Shown in pieces: positions 6,379 through 8,937 of a stretch of DNA of 8,937 nucleotides. The stretch lies in NCBI GenBank assembly GCA_021777365.1, contig JAJYDP010000164.1, positions 1 through 8,937 on the forward strand, read 5' to 3'. Within the stretch, counting starts at the first letter, position 1; the number at the start of each line of letters is the position of its first letter. A program made the translations under genes and the position numbers. The DNA comes from Chloroflexota bacterium. Lineage in GTDB: Bacteria > Chloroflexota > Limnocylindria > Limnocylindrales > CSP1-4. The notes under the pieces were generated by a model that searched no databases, was not told where the DNA came from, and was given only the letters and a program-made list of their open reading frames with translations.

Positions 6379-6401
6379 CGTCCCGCCCGACGGGCGGGAC
6401 G
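6379..6401 (+). promoter_or_regulatory. Perfect GC hairpin just upstream of the protease ribosome site
   Basis: Arms CGTCCCGCCCG (6379-6389) and CGGGCGGGACG (6391-6401) are perfectly complementary around A6390, so a stem of about 10 bp with a 3-nt loop is expected. It ends 6 nt before GAGG (6407-6410) and has no T-run. Either the mRNA leader of the protease gene is structured here, or the site belongs to an N-terminally extended coding region beginning at ATG 6348. Confidence 0.45.
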
Positions 6402-6419
6402 TCAACGAGGCACCCGCCC

Positions 6420-7886
6420 ATGCTGATCCAACCGTCATCCCCGGATCCCCTCCCGCGGACGCCGCCCGAACAGCCACACGACCCCGCCCGGGCCCCGGAC
6501 GCGGCTCCCGCCCCGGCTCCTGCCCCGGTTCCGGACGTGGCCCCTGCGCCGGCCCCGGTCGCCGGACCGGCGCCGGCCGGGCACGCCGATGGCCGTCGCG
6601 CCACGGTGTGGCTCGCGGTGATCGGCGCCGCCATCCTGGCCGGCAGCGCCCTCTTCGCCGCAGGATTCCTCCTCGGCCGCCAGACGGTCCTGACCGACGG
6701 AACACCGCCCCAGCTGGCGGCCGATCTCCAGCCGTTCTGGGACGCGTTCGATTCGATCGAGCAGCGCTACGCGGGCCTCCCGGTGGACCGGCGCGCGATC
6801 GTCGAGGGCGCCATCTCCGGCATGTTCAAGGCCCTGGGCGATCCCTTCTCCGCCTACATGACGGGCGAGGCGTACCGCGCCTCCCTCACCAGCGTGTCCG
6901 GCCAGTTCGAGGGGATCGGGGCCACGATCGCCACGGAGGACCCGTCCGGGAACCAGGGGTGCGAGCCGGCAGGACCGGCGTGCCGGGTCGTGGTCGTCCG
7001 CCCCATCCCCGGTTCGCCGGCGGAGCGTGCCGGGATCCGGCCGGGCGACGGGATCCTGGCCGTGGACGGCAGGGAGGTGACCGGCCTGACGATCGACCAG
7101 GTGGTGGCGCTGGTCCGCGGGCCGCGCGGCACGCCGGTGAACCTGCGCATCGGACGCGGCTCGGCGCCGCCGTTCGACCTGCGCATCGTCCGCGCGATCG
7201 TCACCACCGAGGACGTCACCAGTCGGCTCGTGGCAGGGGGAACCCTGGGGTACATCCAGGTCTCGGGATTCGGCGCCGGTGTGGCCGCCGACTTCAAGTC
7301 CCAGCTCCGCTCGCTCCTCGCCAATGGCGCCCGCGGCATCGTGCTCGACCTGCGCGGCAACCCCGGCGGGCTCATCGACCAGGCACGCACGATCGCGAGC
7401 CAGTTCATCGCCAGCGGGCCCATCTACTGGGAGCAGCAGGCCGACGGCTCGCGCACCCCGGTCGACGCCGAGCCGGGCGGAGTGGCCACCAGCCGCGCCC
7501 TGCCGGTCGCGGTCCTGGTGGACAAGGGCACCGCGAGCGCATCGGAGATCCTGGCCGGCGCCCTCCAGGACAGCGGCCGCGGCATCCTGATCGGCAGCAC
7601 GACGTACGGCAAGGGGACCGTGCAGGAGTGGCAGCTCCTGGGGCAGGACATGGGCGGGTTCAAGCTGACCATCGCGCGGTGGCTGACGCCGTCACAGCGC
7701 TGGATCAACGGCACGGGCCTGACGCCGAACATCGCCGTCACGACCCCGGCGTCGGCCACGGCCGGCGGCGACCCGGTGCTGGCACGGGCGATCCAGGTGC
7801 TGTCGACGAAGCTGGCACCCGCGGCCGGGACGACGGCCGTGCCACGCGGCGCAGCGGCGCTTGCCTTCGCCGCCGGCAGCCGCTAG
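6420..7886 (+). CDS. ctpA: S41-family carboxyl-terminal processing protease (CtpA/CtpB-like)
   Basis: A 488-aa membrane-anchored serine protease. A cytoplasmic Pro/Ala-rich tail (1-60) is followed by one membrane segment (about 63-86, TVWLAVIGAAILAGSALF), an N-terminal helical part (DPFSAYMT at 141-148), a PDZ domain (about 160-250, with GSPAERAGIRPGDGILAVDG) and the S41 catalytic core. The family's Ser/Lys/Gln catalytic set fits Ser373 (GTASASE), Lys398 (YGKGTVQ) and Gln402; the 25- and 4-residue spacings match CtpB. Such enzymes trim or degrade extracytoplasmic proteins from the C-terminus, and Bacillus places ctpB next to ftsEX, as here. ATG 6420 has GAGG at 6407-6410. In-frame ATG 6348 would add 24 residues and is less favoured. 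Two cysteines (181, 188) in a PDZ loop could form a disulfide. A weak CACAAT (6292-6297) is the only promoter-like element in the 158-nt gap after ftsX. Confidence 0.92.
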   Translation: MLIQPSSPDPLPRTPPEQPHDPARAPDAAPAPAPAPVPDVAPAPAPVAGPAPAGHADGRRATVWLAVIGAAILAGSALFAAGFLLGRQTVLTDGTPPQLAADLQPFWDAFDSIEQRYAGLPVDRRAIVEGAISGMFKALGDPFSAYMTGEAYRASLTSVSGQFEGIGATIATEDPSGNQGCEPAGPACRVVVVRPIPGSPAERAGIRPGDGILAVDGREVTGLTIDQVVALVRGPRGTPVNLRIGRGSAPPFDLRIVRAIVTTEDVTSRLVAGGTLGYIQVSGFGAGVAADFKSQLRSLLANGARGIVLDLRGNPGGLIDQARTIASQFIASGPIYWEQQADGSRTPVDAEPGGVATSRALPVAVLVDKGTASASEILAGALQDSGRGILIGSTTYGKGTVQEWQLLGQDMGGFKLTIARWLTPSQRWINGTGLTPNIAVTTPASATAGGDPVLARAIQVLSTKLAPAAGTTAVPRGAAALAFAAGSR

Positions 7887-7889
7887 TAT
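7861..7889 (+). promoter_or_regulatory. Promoter inside the protease gene end, for the small 7896-8013 unit
   Basis: TTGCCT (7861-7866) and TAGTAT (7884-7889) are separated by exactly 17 nt, and each matches the sigma70 consensus at four of six positions. The first bases of the -10 box are the TAG stop codon of the protease gene. Transcription would begin near 7896, a few bases before the AAAGGAGGTGAT ribosome site. Confidence 0.55.
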
Positions 7890-7906
7890 CCCCTGCAACG
7901 AAAGGA

Positions 7907-7941
7907 GGTGATGTGCAGTGATAGACAGTCATTGCACCACC
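7907..7941 (+). promoter_or_regulatory. Hairpin covering the small ORF's start codon and ribosome-site end
   Basis: GTGCAGTGA (7913-7921) pairs with TCATTGCAC (7929-7937) over 9 bp including one G-U, with a 7-nt loop. Below it, GGTG (7907-7910) pairs with CACC (7938-7941), with A7911 and T7912 bulged. The GTG start (7918-7920) and the 3' part of the ribosome site are thus in the stem, while AAAGGA stays free. This would allow translation control by structure. Confidence 0.5.
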
Positions 7942-7962
7942 CCGCGGGAGGCCTCGGCCTAG
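7918..7962 (+). CDS. 14-codon ORF with ideal Shine-Dalgarno sequence (possible leader peptide)
   Basis: GTG 7918 to TAG 7960-7962 encodes MIDSHCTTPREASA. Upstream, AAAGGAGGTGAT (7901-7912) is fully complementary to the usual 3' end of 16S rRNA, the strongest ribosome site in the window, with 9 nt from GGAGG to GTG. The second codon is ATA, normally very rare in such GC-rich genomes. ATG 7911 lies too close to the ribosome site and would open a long, unbiased-looking frame into smpB, so I prefer GTG 7918. The start codon is paired in the 7907-7941 hairpin. Function unknown: a leader peptide controlling the downstream RNA or a genuine micropeptide. Confidence is limited by the short length. Confidence 0.4.
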   Translation: MIDSHCTTPREASA

Positions 7963-7982
7963 CTCGCAGGTTGGTACGCAAC

Positions 7983-8013
7983 CGAACGCCGGCCCTCGGT
8001 GGGCCGGCGTTCG
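7983..8013 (+). terminator. 13-bp terminator-like hairpin before smpB
   Basis: CGAACGCCGGCCC (7983-7995) and GGGCCGGCGTTCG (8001-8013) form a perfect 13-bp stem with loop TCGGT. Only TGCGTCC follows, with no U-tract, so it is a strong stem of the kind often seen at transcript ends in high-GC genomes rather than a canonical terminator. It would end the small unit, and possibly also transcription from the protease gene. Confidence 0.6.
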
Positions 8014-8182
8014 TGCGTCCGGGGGCCCTGCTCGCGTATCCTCATCGCTCGCCACGGCAGCGGGCCCTCCCGTGCACGACGTGGCACCGCATGCCGTCGA
8101 CCGGCCCGGCCCGGCCCACGCACCCGCCGCGACCAGCCCGCCGATCGAGCAGGGCCGGCGCACCGGCCCGAAGGATCGTCAG

Positions 8183-8647
8183 ATGTCCGAGCACACGGTC
8201 ACCGTCAACCGCAAGGCGCGTCACGAGTACTCCATCGAGGAGACCGTCGAGGCGGGGATCGTGCTGACCGGCACCGAGATCAAGAGCGTCAGGGCGGGGA
8301 AGGTCAACCTGCAGGACGCGTATGCCCGGATCGAGCGGGGCGAGGCGTGGCTGATCGGGGCCCACATCGCGCCGTACGAGGCCGGCAACCGCTACAACCA
8401 CGAGGCGCGGCGCACCCGCAAGCTCCTCCTGCACCGTGACGAGATCCACGAGCTCCTGGGGCGCACGACCCGGAAGGGGCTGACCCTGGTGCCGCTCCGC
8501 CTCTACATCACCGACCACGGACTCGCGAAGCTCGAGCTGGGCCTGGCCCGCGGCAAGCAGCAGCACGACCGGCGGCGCGAGATCGCCGCGCGGGACGCGC
8601 GCCGGGAGCTCGACCGGGAGCTGGCCGACGCCGATCGCGGCCGGTAG
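8183..8647 (+). CDS. smpB: SsrA-binding protein SmpB
   Basis: A 154-aa small basic protein that binds tmRNA and places it in the empty A site of stalled ribosomes, the protein half of trans-translation. The family hallmarks are complete: NRKARHEYSI (9-18), VLTGTEIKSVRAGKVNLQDAY (27-47), HIAPYEAGNRYNHEARRTRKLLL (61-83), LYITDHGLAKLELGLARGKQQHD (107-129) and the Arg-rich C-terminal tail (RRREIAARDARRELDRE) that enters the mRNA channel. Start ATG 8183 has AGGA at 8172-8175. An in-frame upstream start at 8072 would add 37 atypical residues and is rejected. The gene stands just upstream of ssrA, a common pairing. The gap before it (8014-8182) contains only a weak TATCCT (8037-8042) as a possible -10 box, so its own promoter is uncertain. 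Confidence 0.96.
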   Translation: MSEHTVTVNRKARHEYSIEETVEAGIVLTGTEIKSVRAGKVNLQDAYARIERGEAWLIGAHIAPYEAGNRYNHEARRTRKLLLHRDEIHELLGRTTRKGLTLVPLRLYITDHGLAKLELGLARGKQQHDRRREIAARDARRELDRELADADRGR

Positions 8648-8726
8648 GCGCCCCCGGACGGCCCTTCGCGGGACCCCGCACGGGCACAGCGCCAGGCGCC
8701 GGCACCGCGATCGCGGGGGTCGGGTC

Positions 8727-8755
8727 TTGGCGCAGGCGGCGTGAGCCGGTAGAAT
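8727..8755 (+). promoter_or_regulatory. Promoter of the tmRNA gene
   Basis: TTGGCG (8727-8732) and TAGAAT (8750-8755) are 17 nt apart. The -10 box matches the consensus at five of six positions. It predicts a start at about 8762, 20 nt before the mature tmRNA end. The rest of the gap after smpB (8648-8726) shows only short GC palindromes such as CGCGATCGCG (8706-8715). Confidence 0.7.
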
Positions 8756-8762
8756 CAGGTTT

Positions 8763-8778
8763 CCGAACGGAAGTTCGG
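8763..8778 (+). promoter_or_regulatory. GNRA-capped hairpin in the pre-tmRNA 5' leader
   Basis: CCGAAC (8763-8768), loop GGAA (8769-8772) and GTTCGG (8773-8778) form a 6-bp stem with a GNRA tetraloop. It starts where transcription is predicted to begin and ends 3 nt before the mature RNA. It probably belongs to the leader removed by RNase P. Confidence 0.5.
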
Positions 8779-8781
8779 TAT

Positions 8782-8937
8782 GGGGATGCGTGGTTTCGAC
8801 AGGGCCCGAACCCCAGGGAACGCGAGCCGAGGTGCCGTCTGGCCTCGTTAAACAGGCGGCAAACGAAGTAACTGGCAACCGCCAGCCTGCTCTCGCCCTC
8901 GCCGCTTAGGCGGTAAGGTGAGCGTGGAAGCAGCCTC
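8782..8937 (+). ncRNA. ssrA: Transfer-messenger RNA (tmRNA), 5' portion
   Basis: tmRNA rescues ribosomes stalled on broken mRNA and tags the stalled protein for degradation. The mature 5' end begins GGGGATGCGTGGTTTCGACA, the tRNA-like acceptor and D-arm half with the hallmark TTCGAC. A stem-loop region resembling pseudoknot 1 lies at about 8827-8846 (CGAG ... CTCG around GCC-GTCT-GGC). The tag reading frame follows at 8859-8909. CCGC-TTAG-GCGG (8902-8913) forms a small hairpin containing the stop codon, corresponding to helix 5. The window ends after 156 nt, so the later pseudoknots and the 3' acceptor half with T-arm are missing. It is a one-piece tmRNA as far as can be seen. Confidence 0.95.
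8859..8909 (+). other. tmRNA tag reading frame
   Basis: The resume codon GCA (8859-8861) opens a 16-codon frame ending at TAG (8907-8909). It encodes ANEVTGNRQPALALAA, which has the usual AN start and the LAA end recognised by ClpXP-type proteases. The tag is longer than the 10-residue E. coli tag. Confidence 0.9.

Larger units (their letters stand above)
7896..8013 (+). ncRNA. Candidate small structured RNA / leader transcript upstream of smpB
   Basis: This is a unit of about 118 nt bounded by the promoter at 7861-7889 and the strong stem at 7983-8013. It holds three consecutive hairpins: a start-codon hairpin (7907-7941), GGTTG-GTACG-CAACC (7969-7983) and the 13-bp terminator-like stem. 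Between them are shorter self-complementary stretches, CCCGCGGG (7941-7948) and GAGGCCTC (7949-7956). Its first 45 nt are markedly less GC-rich than the surroundings. It also encodes a 14-codon ORF. It could be a regulatory small RNA, a dual-function RNA with a peptide, or the leader of smpB. I do not recognise it as a known RNA family. Confidence 0.45.

Noticed and set aside
748..6705. Very long minus-strand open frames (about 700 aa each at 748-2883, 2280-4400 and 4483-6705)
   Set aside because: They are Arg/Pro/Gly/His-rich, show no family motifs, and lie exactly opposite well-supported plus-strand genes. This is the usual shadow of GC-rich coding sequence.
5406..7886. A single 826-aa frame that would fuse ftsX-region sequence to the protease
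   Set aside because: Its first 310 or so residues are the out-of-frame reading of ftsX. The protease proper begins at ATG 6420 (or 6348).
8037..8042. TATCCT as the smpB promoter -10 box
   Set aside because: No -35 element at 16-18 nt and no extension; too weak to list as a feature.
7908..8267. 119-aa frame starting at the strong ribosome site and running into smpB
   Set aside because: The ribosome site is too close to its start, the protein is Arg/Pro-rich without motifs, and it overlaps smpB out of frame.

Overview
The window is a dense, almost entirely plus-strand stretch of a very GC-rich bacterial chromosome. The gene order (secA end, prfB, ftsE, ftsX, an S41 carboxyl-terminal protease, smpB, ssrA) is a recognised core neighbourhood of Gram-positive-type bacteria (compare secA-prfB-ftsEX-ctpB in Bacillus). 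The extreme GC content, common GTG starts and a tmRNA tag ending in ALALAA suggest Chloroflexota (environmental, high-GC lineages) or a deep actinobacterial relative. The phylum is an inference from these traits, not a database match. I see no mobile element, CRISPR array, tRNA or rRNA.

Layout. 1-276: C-terminal end of SecA with its zinc-binding tail. 261-866: overlapping membrane-anchored YdcF/SanA-like (DUF218) protein. 867-1077: spacer with a 16-nt perfect palindrome, a clear sigma70-type promoter (TTGAGA, 17 nt, TATACT) and a hairpin at the predicted 5' end of the RNA. 1078-2415: a 75-aa eight-cysteine protein coupled by UGAUG to prfB, which carries the classic +1 programmed frameshift. 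2412-3491: tandem-GNAT protein, overlapping prfB by 4 nt. 3507-3574: four 17-nt tandem repeats that form translationally chained six-codon minicistrons and donate the start of the next gene, an inositol-monophosphatase-family enzyme that may be histidinol-phosphatase (3558-4451).

The second half holds ftsE (4561-5367) and ftsX (5371-6261), the ABC-type divisome complex that controls cell-wall hydrolases, followed by a membrane-anchored CtpA/CtpB-like S41 protease (6420-7886). Immediately after it, with a promoter whose -10 box overlaps the protease stop codon, is a compact unit of about 120 nt. It has an ideal Shine-Dalgarno sequence, a 14-codon ORF whose start lies in a hairpin, and a 13-bp terminator-like stem. 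smpB (8183-8647) and ssrA (tmRNA, from 8782, cut by the window end) close the window and together form the trans-translation ribosome-rescue system.

Functionally the window combines protein export (SecA), translation termination (RF2) and rescue (SmpB/tmRNA), and division or envelope remodelling (FtsEX, CtpA). Most of it is housekeeping. The most interesting undescribed elements are the small structured unit between the protease and smpB, the minicistron repeat, and the Cys-rich protein coupled to prfB. All are sequence-based hypotheses.
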